DNA from: Candidatus Wallbacteria bacterium
GTDB lineage: Bacteria > Muiribacteriota > JAQTZZ01
DNA length: 5,234 bases
Direction of reading: 5' to 3'
NCBI GenBank assembly: GCA_028711905.1
Contig: JAQTRI010000283.1
Location: 1-5,234, forward strand
Part shown: in pieces, positions 1 to 5,234 of the stretch
Numbering within the stretch: the first letter of the stretch is position 1
Layout: every line of letters begins with the position of its first letter
The notes under the pieces: generated by a model
What the model was told of the DNA's origin: nothing
Seen by the model: the letters and a program-made list of their open reading frames with translations, nothing else
Database searches by the model: none
Position numbers and translations under genes: made by a program

Positions 1-1018
1 CATCGCCATGGTCGAGCTGAAAGCCGCCATGGCCGAAGGCAAGACTACTTTCGGCAAAAACATCGCTGTAGTTGAAATGGATGCCTGCCTGATGGGTCTT
101 TTTGAAGTCGCATATCAGATCAAGGAAAGCTGCGATTTCGTATCTTTCTCCGAGGAAGTCGAGCCAATGGACGGCATTCCATACAAGGCAATCCTGCCCC
201 AGATCGTTGCAGCTACCACCCCTGAAGAAGTAGTCAAGATCATTGTCAAAGAATTCAAGACTTATTATGAAGGCAATCTGCAGGGGTTTTCCGGAGTGAC
301 CAAATCAGCGGTCAAGTGCTCTGAGCTTAAGGGATTGTCCGATAACTTTACTGCAGTGCTGCAGGGATTAGAAGGCCGCATCGCCGAGTATCGTGAGCCA
401 ATCAAAGCCAGTCGCTCCGAAGCAGTCGTGTTCCAGGATTCTCACGGCAACCCATACAGCTACACGGATCTGCCGCACTTCATCGGATTGCTCAAGCAGA
501 GGATCTCCGGTGAGGTGACGACATTCCTCAGTACGCTGGAACAGGGCTTCGGCAAAGCTATCGTTGCCAATGCCGTTCTGAGAGACAAATACCAGGGTGC
601 CGGCGGTCTGGCTGTGTATTTCCCGAGTAAAAAAAGCCAGCTGGACACGAATCTGGCAGGGCTTGCGCTGTATCAGGACGCACCCTGGTTCAACTTCCTC
701 AACGCCTATTACGGCACAGGAGAAGTTACCGGAGATGATGACACCAACAGCAGTGACCCCTGGAACTGGGATGACTGGTTCCTGTCCCTGAACAGGTTCG
801 AGAATCGTGTTAACGAAGGCAAGTTGTATGGCTTCTCTGCCGGAGTGGAATTCGAAACCCTCAAGGACAAGGCCTTAGCAGTAATCGAAGCCGCAGCCCG
901 CAGCGGTAAGCATGAAGTCATCAACGGATTTTTCAAACCCGCTTCAGGCATGGAACTGCCGAAGTGCTACGAGATCGTGCGCAGTGAGGCAATGGAACTG
1001 CTGGCAATCAATCTATAG
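1..1018 (+). CDS. Clostripain-family (peptidase C11) cysteine protease, 5'-truncated by the window
   Basis: This is the C-terminal part of a clostripain-like cysteine endopeptidase. The frame is open to the window edge, so the ATG at base 8 is probably internal; residues are counted from it. The family hallmark D-A-C-L-M-G lies at residues 25-30, and Cys27 (bases 86-88) is the expected nucleophile. It is followed by the conserved stretch around residues 44-59 (S-F-S-E-E-V-E-P then D-G-I-P-Y). The catalytic His motif lies N-terminal to this block in the family and is therefore outside the window, as would be any signal peptide. A G-G-L-A-V-Y-F-P strand (199-206) and a W-F-N-F-L-N-A-Y-Y helix (227-235) close the peptidase fold. 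An Asp/Ser/Trp-rich linker (about 237-257) leads to an extra 80-residue C-terminal region that I do not recognise. Family members are usually secreted and often cleave after Arg. Location and specificity here are inferred. Confidence 0.88.
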   Translation, partial: IAMVELKAAMAEGKTTFGKNIAVVEMDACLMGLFEVAYQIKESCDFVSFSEEVEPMDGIPYKAILPQIVAATTPEEVVKIIVKEFKTYYEGNLQGFSGVTKSAVKCSELKGLSDNFTAVLQGLEGRIAEYREPIKASRSEAVVFQDSHGNPYSYTDLPHFIGLLKQRISGEVTTFLSTLEQGFGKAIVANAVLRDKYQGAGGLAVYFPSKKSQLDTNLAGLALYQDAPWFNFLNAYYGTGEVTGDDDTNSSDPWNWDDWFLSLNRFENRVNEGKLYGFSAGVEFETLKDKALAVIEAAARSGKHEVINGFFKPASGMELPKCYEIVRSEAMELLAINL

Positions 1019-1045
1019 TTTCTCTCGCATTCCTGTACTCAATTC

Positions 1046-1071
1046 AGCCCCCTGCCCAGGGGGCTTTTTTT
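1046..1071 (+). terminator. Rho-independent terminator of the clostripain-like gene
   Basis: A perfect 8-bp stem is formed by AGCCCCCT (1046-1053) and AGGGGGCT (1058-1065), with a GCCC tetraloop, and is followed by a run of seven T (1065-1071). It begins 28 bases after the TAG stop. On the minus strand the hairpin is followed by GAATTG rather than a T run, so it should act only in the plus direction and should not serve the convergent membrane glycosyltransferase gene. Confidence 0.93.
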
Positions 1072-1096
1072 AGCGGTTCCGCACAATTTAGCGCTG

Positions 1097-2464
1097 TTAA
1101 AGATCGCGAAGCCTTTTCATCTCTGCGCTCATGTAAATCCCGATGAGTTTCTTTTCAACATTATCAATGGTGCCGTTGCCATCCAGGTCCTGAATTCCCT
1201 GCTCCAGCTTTCGTATGATTTCCAGATTTTCCGCGAATATTCTGGTTTTTTCTTTGGAATAAAGAGTCCGATTTCTGGAAAGAGTGCCAAAATCCCAGAC
1301 ATTGGCAAAAATTGCAGTCTGGGCGAATTCAGTAACCACAGAAAGATTTATGATCAATAAAACTGTCATGCTGGACAAAATCTGTTTCCACGAAAAAATC
1401 TGCAGGCCGAGAGCAGCAAGCACACATAAAGGGAGCACAAAAGGGAAGAACTTCCTGCCTGTAAAAACAAACGACTGGGGCAGGCTTCCGGCAAAAAAAA
1501 GATAACTGGATAGAAATACTGCAGTCCATATCACAAGCAGGCTCTGAAGGAAATCCCTTTTGCGGGACATGAACAGGCCAAGCGGTGCCAGCAGCAGGAA
1601 GGGATAGCCTTTCAATATCTGCGGCAGAACTTTCCAGAAGTTATCAAGAATTTTATCCACTGAAAAAACACCTTGTTGCACGCCGATGATCTGTGTCAGC
1701 TTGTACCCGGTTGCAAAGAAAGACCCGAAGAAATGCTGGTGATAAACCATGAGAGGCGCAACAGCCAGACCAAACCCGACAACAAAAAGAAAAAGGCCCG
1801 GTAAAGAAGATTTCCGCTCCCTGAAGAACATCCAGGCTTCCCACAATATTATGACAGGCAGAGCAAAGACATTGGTATAGCGAAAGCTGACGCTTATGCC
1901 TGCCAGCACGCCTGATATAAGCGTTGCGGTCTTCAGCCCCCTGCTTCTTGCCAGGTAATAGAGAATAATCCCCAGACTGATAAAAACGGCTGATCCCAGA
2001 TCGCTCATGTAAGTCATGTATGAAAGTACCATGAATGTCGGGCATGTGATCAGCAGGAAACAGGCAACTGAAAATTCCCGGCCCAGCCGGTGGTGATCAG
2101 AACTTTCTTTCAGCAAAAAGAAAAGTCCGGTGATGAAAAACGAACCCAGGATCAGGCTGGAAAGTCTCTCCATGCCTGAAAGGTGAAGTCCGGCGAGCCA
2201 TATTCCGTAACCAGGGGGTTTTTTTGATACAGATCTGCCGTCAACGGATTTTGTCATCATCAGATGGATATTGATCGGATAGTTCCTGAGCTCTACCTTT
2301 GGTATGGAAAACCGGCCCTGGGAAAACATTTCCATCGACAGTTTGTAAATCTCGTCATCAGGTTCAATGAGTTTTTCCGGAAGAAAAAGCATTGCGCTTT
2401 GCACGAGAAAATGAAAAATCAGCATGAATAAAAGCGGTCTGTATTGGGAATCAAGTCTCCACAT
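1097..2464 (-). CDS. GT-C membrane glycosyltransferase (ArnT/PMT-like, GT39/GT83 type) with a C-terminal EF-hand motif
   Basis: The 455-residue protein is an integral membrane glycosyltransferase. Families of this kind move a sugar from a polyprenyl-phosphate carrier to a lipid, glycan or protein on the outer face of the membrane. After TM1 (about 10-28) the first outer loop carries P-D-D-E at 35-38, matching the acidic catalytic motif of GT-C enzymes. Next come the K-K-P-P-G-Y segment (81-86), typical of this superfamily, and T-Y-M-S-D (151-155). Further hydrophobic segments lie near 102-118, 131-148, 154-172, 180-207, 222-241, 284-300, 305-325, 336-355 and 361-378. The tail (about 380-455) is soluble and contains a canonical EF-hand loop at 426-437. 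The ATG at 2464 has GGAGA four bases upstream, and no better start is visible. Sugar and acceptor cannot be told. I see no terminator for this gene on its own strand. Confidence 0.85.
   Translation of the reverse strand: MWRLDSQYRPLLFMLIFHFLVQSAMLFLPEKLIEPDDEIYKLSMEMFSQGRFSIPKVELRNYPINIHLMMTKSVDGRSVSKKPPGYGIWLAGLHLSGMERLSSLILGSFFITGLFFLLKESSDHHRLGREFSVACFLLITCPTFMVLSYMTYMSDLGSAVFISLGIILYYLARSRGLKTATLISGVLAGISVSFRYTNVFALPVIILWEAWMFFRERKSSLPGLFLFVVGFGLAVAPLMVYHQHFFGSFFATGYKLTQIIGVQQGVFSVDKILDNFWKVLPQILKGYPFLLLAPLGLFMSRKRDFLQSLLVIWTAVFLSSYLFFAGSLPQSFVFTGRKFFPFVLPLCVLAALGLQIFSWKQILSSMTVLLIINLSVVTEFAQTAIFANVWDFGTLSRNRTLYSKEKTRIFAENLEIIRKLEQGIQDLDGNGTIDNVEKKLIGIYMSAEMKRLRDL
1154..1189 (-). other. 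EF-hand calcium-binding loop in the glycosyltransferase tail
   Basis: Residues 426-437 of the GT-C protein read DLDGNGTIDNVE. This fits the 12-residue EF-hand loop at each key place: Asp at 1 and 3, Asn at 5, Gly at 6, Ile at 8, Asp at 9 and Glu at 12. A likely entering helix precedes it (about 408-424) and a likely exiting helix follows (about 436-452), so this looks like a complete helix-loop-helix. Only one copy is present, whereas EF-hands usually pair. Dockerin half-repeats have a similar loop, but the second repeat is absent. Calcium binding is inferred from the motif. Confidence 0.75.
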
Positions 2465-2468
2465 TTAA

Positions 2469-2473
2469 TCTCC
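2469..2473 (-). promoter_or_regulatory. Ribosome binding site of the GT-C gene
   Basis: On the minus strand GGAGA lies four bases before the ATG at 2464. It supports that start; the spacer is short but workable. Confidence 0.65.
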
Positions 2474-2502
2474 AGGCATTTATGGTGTTTTTCAATATTC
2501 TA

Positions 2503-2530
2503 AAATACCCTTGCAGGAGCTTTTCCTCAA
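2503..2530 (-). promoter_or_regulatory. Possible weak sigma70-type promoter for the GT-C gene
   Basis: Read on the minus strand, TTGAGG (2525-2530) and TATTTT (2503-2508) are separated by 16 bases, and each matches the -35/-10 consensus at four of six positions. The region must contain a promoter for this gene because the upstream neighbour is divergent. This exact pair is only the best match found by eye in AT-rich sequence. Confidence 0.25.
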
Positions 2531-2575
2531 GTTCTTAGTCATACCCGCGCAGTAGAATGCAACTGGTTCCTGTTG

Positions 2576-2581
2576 TATACT
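2576..2581 (+). promoter_or_regulatory. Possible -10 element for the GT4 gene
   Basis: TATACT differs from the TATAAT consensus at one base. Initiation near 2588 would leave a leader of about 23 bases carrying the ribosome binding site. The -35 region at 17-base spacing (TAGAAT, 2553-2558) is poor, matching three of six. A promoter is required here because the gene is divergent from its neighbour, but the exact position is uncertain. Confidence 0.4.
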
Positions 2582-2592
2582 AATGCTCAACC

Positions 2593-2599
2593 AGAGGAG
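2593..2599 (+). promoter_or_regulatory. Ribosome binding site of the GT4 gene
   Basis: AGAGGAG precedes the ATG at 2611 with an 11-base spacer, which is on the long side. No other in-frame start lies between it and the ATG, and the M-K-I-L-I-V start is typical for GT4 enzymes, so the start is well supported. Confidence 0.7.
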
Positions 2600-2610
2600 T
2601 TTTCCGCAGC

Positions 2611-3750
2611 ATGAAAATCCTGATCGTCCACAACACATACCTGTCAAAAAACATCGGCGGGGAAGACATGGTCTTTCGAAACGAACTGCAGCTTTTGAAA
2701 AAATACCTTGGTGATGAAAATGTGTTTTCATACTCAGTGTCGAACGATGACTTAAACATATTCTCTCTGCCGTTCTCCATCTGGTTTTCGTTCAGCCATT
2801 ACCATAATATTCGCAAGATCGTCCGAGATCAGCACATCGATGTAGTGCATGTGCACAATTTCTTTCCGATTTTGACACCCAGCGTATTCAAAGCAGCCCG
2901 TGACGCAGGCGCAAGAACAGTTCTGACCCTCCATAATTACAGGCTCTGGTGCATAGCAGCCACTCATTACCGTGATGGTTTCGGGATCTGCGAAAAATGC
3001 GTTGGGCAGTCCTGGCAGGGGGTCTGGAAGCGCTGTTATAAAAAGTCCTTTTTTCTAAGTACTGTCGTGTATCTGGCCTTCCGATTTTACAGATTGACTA
3101 AAGCGTTTGATCAGATCGATTACTTTATCGCCCTGACGAATTTTCAGAAAAAGAAAGTCATGCAGCTGGGTATCGATGAAAAAAGAATCTTTGTCAAGCC
3201 GAACTGCCTGGAGCTGAGCCCGGTCACAGTCAGTCAGCGGCAGGGATTTGTCTTTGTCGGAAAACTGCAGGAGGACAAGGGCATTGAAGTGCTTCTGGAG
3301 GCCTGGCGCGAACTGGATGACAGGTTCGTGCTGACAGTCATCGGCAGTGGCTCGCTTGAGAAAACACTGAAAAGCAGATACCGGCAAAGAAATATCATAT
3401 TCAAAGGGCAGTGTTCAAGGGAAGAAACGATTCGCTCCATTGCCGGATCAAGGTTCCTGCTCCAACCCTCTGTGTGGTATGAGCCTTTCAGTCTCACCAT
3501 CATTGAAGCCTTCAGTTGCGGTGTGCCTGTTATCGCTTTCAACCGGGACACGAGGCGCGAACTGATAACTGACGGTATTAACGGCTTTCTTGCTGAACCC
3601 GGGGAATTGAAGAAAGTGATTGAGAAAGCTCTGAATTGGCCTGATTATGAAAAACTATGCTCTAATGCGCTGGAAAAGTCTAAGGAATTCTCCAACCATG
3701 TCGTGGCTGAACAGCAACTGGCGATTTACCGACGAATTTTAGAGGCATGA
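2611..3750 (+). CDS. Family GT4 glycosyltransferase (GT-B fold)
   Basis: The 379-residue protein is a retaining nucleotide-sugar-dependent glycosyltransferase, normal in length for the family and probably cytoplasmic or membrane-associated. The N-terminal acceptor domain starts with beta strand K-I-L-I-V-H and a Gly-rich loop (I-G-G-E, 15-18). It continues with V-V-H-V-H-N (78-83) and T-L-H-N-Y (106-110). A cysteine-bearing insert follows (Cys114, 127, 130, 142). The C-terminal donor domain opens at G-F-V-F-V-G-K-L (212-219) and carries V-I-G-S-G (243-247) and the E-X7-E motif with Glu291 and Glu299. The G-V-P-V-I-A strand (304-309) and G-I-N-G-F-L (322-327) complete it. No signal peptide or clear membrane span is present. 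The sugar and acceptor cannot be predicted; capsule, O-antigen or exopolysaccharide synthesis is likely. The 3' end overlaps the convergent GT2 gene by 25 bases, and no terminator hairpin with a T run follows. Confidence 0.92.
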   Translation: MKILIVHNTYLSKNIGGEDMVFRNELQLLKKYLGDENVFSYSVSNDDLNIFSLPFSIWFSFSHYHNIRKIVRDQHIDVVHVHNFFPILTPSVFKAARDAGARTVLTLHNYRLWCIAATHYRDGFGICEKCVGQSWQGVWKRCYKKSFFLSTVVYLAFRFYRLTKAFDQIDYFIALTNFQKKKVMQLGIDEKRIFVKPNCLELSPVTVSQRQGFVFVGKLQEDKGIEVLLEAWRELDDRFVLTVIGSGSLEKTLKSRYRQRNIIFKGQCSREETIRSIAGSRFLLQPSVWYEPFSLTIIEAFSCGVPVIAFNRDTRRELITDGINGFLAEPGELKKVIEKALNWPDYEKLCSNALEKSKEFSNHVVAEQQLAIYRRILEA

Positions 3751-4535
3751 CAATCTGATGGTAATCTCGGGGCTGGCCCATCCGGCAGGATGAGCGCATA
3801 AAACTGGAGTGCGCTGCGCAGGAATTTGAGGAGGATGGTATGCATGCCGACCTTGCGGTCATTGCTTTTCCAGGCCCTGGTGATCTCACTGATTCTCAGG
3901 AAAGTGTTGCTGAAGGAAATCCTGCTTTTGCCGCCCGCCCGCATCAGAACAAGAGTTTCCGGGAGATACTGAGCTGAGATTTTTTCCTTCATGAGCAGGC
4001 GGAGCAGAAGCTCATAATCAGCTGCCAGATGAAATCCTTGAGCGTACATCCCGTATTTTTCATAACAGCTTTTTTTTAGAAAAAATGCCGGATGGGGCGG
4101 GGTCCAGCCCAGGCCGAAACTGTTTGCGCTGAATGTTCCGGCTTTCCAGCATCGGATTATCCTGGATAGATCACGATTGACAAAAACCAGGTCTCCATAA
4201 ACCGCATCGCAACTCCCACCCGTGAAAACTCTCATGACCCTCTCCAGAACCGTGTCACTGGAGAAGACATCATCGGAGTTCAGCACGCCGATAACATCAC
4301 CTGAAGCAAGCCTGATCCCCTTATTAAGTGCATCGTACATTCCCATGTCCGGCTCTGAGAGCAAAACTGAGATCTTGTCCCTGTGCCTTGAGATGATTCC
4401 CAGGGTCCTGTCTTTTGATCCTCCGTCAACAACGATGTGCTCGATGTCTTGAAATGTCTGACAGGCAACGCTCTTTATGCTGTCTTCAATGGTCGCTTCA
4501 TTATTCAAAACAACAGTGATGATCGATATTTTCAT
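3726..4535 (-). CDS. Family GT2 glycosyltransferase (GT-A fold, colanic-acid WcaA/WcaE-like)
   Basis: The 269-residue protein is an inverting GT-A glycosyltransferase that would add one sugar from a nucleotide donor to a lipid-linked glycan at the cytoplasmic membrane face. It starts with the typical M-K-I-S-I-I-T-V-V-L-N-N. V-D-G-G-S-K-D-R-T (36-44) forms part of the nucleotide site. S-E-P-D-M-G-M-Y-D-A-L-N-K-G (60-73) leads to the metal-binding acidic motif N-S-D-D (86-89). A-D-Y-E-L-L-L-R (172-179) is the likely place of the catalytic base. The frame stays open upstream to an ATG at 4763, but I chose 4535: the conserved domain begins exactly there, and the longer version would overlap the 5' end of the divergent transporter gene by 93 bases. 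No good Shine-Dalgarno precedes 4535. The C-terminal residues extend past the stop of the convergent GT4 gene. The exact sugar is unknown. Confidence 0.9.
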   Translation of the reverse strand: MKISIITVVLNNEATIEDSIKSVACQTFQDIEHIVVDGGSKDRTLGIISRHRDKISVLLSEPDMGMYDALNKGIRLASGDVIGVLNSDDVFSSDTVLERVMRVFTGGSCDAVYGDLVFVNRDLSRIIRCWKAGTFSANSFGLGWTPPHPAFFLKKSCYEKYGMYAQGFHLAADYELLLRLLMKEKISAQYLPETLVLMRAGGKSRISFSNTFLRISEITRAWKSNDRKVGMHTILLKFLRSALQFYALILPDGPAPRLPSDCHASKIRR

Positions 4536-4546
4536 GTCCGAATCAG

Positions 4547-4574
4547 ATTTTATCAATTTCCGGATTAAAAGCAA
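4547..4574 (-). promoter_or_regulatory. Possible promoter for the GT2 gene
   Basis: On the minus strand TAAAAT (4547-4552) matches the -10 consensus at five of six positions. TTGCTT (4569-4574) lies 16 bases upstream and matches the -35 at three. Initiation near 4540 would leave only about five untranslated bases, which fits the lack of a clear ribosome binding site. The evidence is motif matching by eye only. Confidence 0.3.
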
Positions 4575-4614
4575 GATGGATATCAGGTAGAGGAGATAAG
4601 GGAACTTTTTAAAA

Positions 4615-4644
4615 TTGCCGAACAGTGCATTTTCAGTGTATGCT
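4615..4644 (+). promoter_or_regulatory. Possible promoter for the AbgT-family transporter gene
   Basis: TTGCCG (4615-4620) and TATGCT (4639-4644) are separated by 18 bases, each matching the sigma70 consensus at four of six positions. Initiation near 4651 would place the strong ribosome binding site in a 20-base leader. The neighbour is divergent, so a promoter must lie between 4536 and 4670; this pair is the best seen. Confidence 0.35.
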
Positions 4645-4659
4645 TTTTTCAGTATCAGT

Positions 4660-4665
4660 GGAGGG
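4660..4665 (+). promoter_or_regulatory. Ribosome binding site that fixes the GTG start of the transporter
   Basis: GGAGGG lies five bases upstream of the GTG at 4671. The nearest ATG (4690) is out of frame, so this site decides the start. Confidence 0.85.
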
Positions 4666-4670
4666 ATCCC

Positions 4671-5234
4671 GTGAAGCAAAAAAACATCCATGAACCCGTA
4701 AAAAAAGACCTTTTCAACCTGCTCCTGGATTTTGTCGAAAAAACCGGAAATCTGTTGCCGCACCCGGTGTCGATCTTTATCCTGTTCGCGCTCGGCACAC
4801 TCGCCCTGTCCTTTATCGCATCTGTGCTGGGCTTGAGCGCTGAATACCTGAAGCTCGGTTCAGCGGGCGGCACGGAAACCGCGAAGGTCGTTGCAGTCAA
4901 CCTGCTCAACGGAGAAGGCGTAAGAAAAATCTTTACCCAGGCTGTTGCCAATTTCACAGGGTTCGCTCCGCTCGGCACTGTGCTCGTAGCCATGCTGGGA
5001 GTCGGTGTAGCCGAAGGCTCGGGCCTGATCAGCGCAGTTCTGCGGAAAATTGTCCTGTCTGCCCCGGGCCGCTTAGTCACCATTGCCGTGGTGCTCGGCG
5101 GTGTGATGTCCAATATCGCGTCAGACGCCGGATATGTCGTGCTCGTGCCGCTCGGCGCCATCGTTTTTCTGAGCTTCGGACGCCACCCGCTCGCCGGACT
5201 GGCTGCCGCCTTTGCCGGGGTATCTGGCGGTTAC
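4671..5234 (+). CDS. AbgT-family transporter (p-aminobenzoyl-glutamate transporter type), 3'-truncated by the window
   Basis: The first 188 codons of an inner-membrane transporter are present; full-length family members are about 500 residues, so over half lies beyond the window. A short cytoplasmic N-terminus with V-E-K-T-G-N-L-L-P-H-P (22-32) precedes TM1 (about 33-54). The family signatures follow in order: V-N-L-L-N-G-E-G (76-83), N-F-T-G-F-A-P-L-G-T-V-L (94-105), G-V-A-E-G-S-G-L-I (112-120), G-V-M-S-N-I-A-S-D-A-G-Y (144-155) and G-R-H-P-L-A-G-L-A-A-A-F (170-181). E. coli AbgT imports p-aminobenzoyl-glutamate, a folate breakdown product, while the relatives MtrF and YdaH have been reported to export sulfonamides. 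The direction here cannot be told from sequence. Asp152 in the S-N-I-A-S-D-A-G motif may be the conserved functional aspartate described in those structures. Sampled lines of this gene are richer in GC (about 63%) than those of the glycosyltransferases. Confidence 0.95.
   Translation, partial: MKQKNIHEPVKKDLFNLLLDFVEKTGNLLPHPVSIFILFALGTLALSFIASVLGLSAEYLKLGSAGGTETAKVVAVNLLNGEGVRKIFTQAVANFTGFAPLGTVLVAMLGVGVAEGSGLISAVLRKIVLSAPGRLVTIAVVLGGVMSNIASDAGYVVLVPLGAIVFLSFGRHPLAGLAAAFAGVSGGY

Noticed and set aside
709..951. An 80-codon minus-strand frame
   Set aside because: It is antisense to the protease tail, with no ribosome binding site or recognisable product noted.
1046..1071. A bidirectional terminator also serving the minus-strand GT-C gene
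   Set aside because: On the minus strand the hairpin is preceded by the A run and followed by mixed sequence, so it lacks the T run needed for intrinsic termination in that direction.
1653..2045. A 130-codon open frame on the minus strand
   Set aside because: It is another frame of the same strand inside the GT-C gene, whose own frame carries consistent membrane segments and motifs.
2465..2610. A small gene or RNA in the divergent intergenic region
   Set aside because: Short frames there have no convincing start and ribosome binding site or product, and I see no stable structure. The region is explained by two promoters.
3055..3551. Overlapping minus-strand frames of 105 and 110 codons
   Set aside because: They lie antisense within the GT4 gene, over its donor-binding domain, and show no family features.
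3808..3822. A palindromic TGCGC/GCGCA word near the GT2 3' end as a terminator
   Set aside because: The arms are separated by a single base, too tight for a hairpin loop, and there is no T run. It also lies inside the GT2 coding sequence.
4655..5161. A 168-codon open frame on the minus strand
   Set aside because: It is antisense to the clear AbgT-family coding region. Its product is a low-complexity Ser/Thr/Pro-rich translation with no recognisable domain, as expected for a shadow of a GC-rich gene.

Overview
The window is a bacterial chromosomal segment with five protein-coding genes. Two are cut by the window edges. I see no RNA genes, CRISPR array, transposase or phage gene. Shine-Dalgarno-like sites, an intrinsic terminator and dense coding point to a bacterium. 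The phylum cannot be fixed from these families. GC content, hand-counted on single 60-base lines, is about 53-55% in the first gene, about 37-60% in the middle and about 63% in the last.

Layout: (1) Bases 1-1018 (+) are the C-terminal part of a clostripain-type (peptidase family C11) cysteine protease, closed by a strong intrinsic terminator at 1046-1071. (2) Bases 1097-2464 (-) encode a polytopic GT-C membrane glycosyltransferase of the ArnT/PMT-like type, with a soluble C-terminal tail that holds a canonical EF-hand calcium loop. (3) Bases 2611-3750 (+) encode a GT-B, family GT4 glycosyltransferase. It is divergent from gene 2 across a 146-base promoter region. (4) Bases 3726-4535 (-) encode a GT-A, family GT2 glycosyltransferase, convergent with gene 3 and overlapping its 3' end by 25 bases. 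(5) Bases 4671-5234 (+) are the N-terminal part of an AbgT-family transporter with a GTG start and a strong ribosome binding site. It is divergent from gene 4.

The three middle genes represent all three glycosyltransferase folds (GT-C, GT-B, GT-A) and could contribute to one surface glycan. The GT-B and GT-A enzymes would use nucleotide sugars in the cytoplasm, and the GT-C enzyme would use a lipid-linked sugar on the outer face of the membrane. They are not an operon: their strands alternate (-, +, -), so each needs its own promoter. A shared pathway is therefore inferred from proximity only. The flanking protease and transporter look unrelated to glycan synthesis.

Nothing here is clearly a new multi-gene system. 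The points most worth a second look are the EF-hand tail on the GT-C enzyme, the extra C-terminal domain on the clostripain-like protease, and the alternating glycosyltransferase cluster between higher-GC neighbours.
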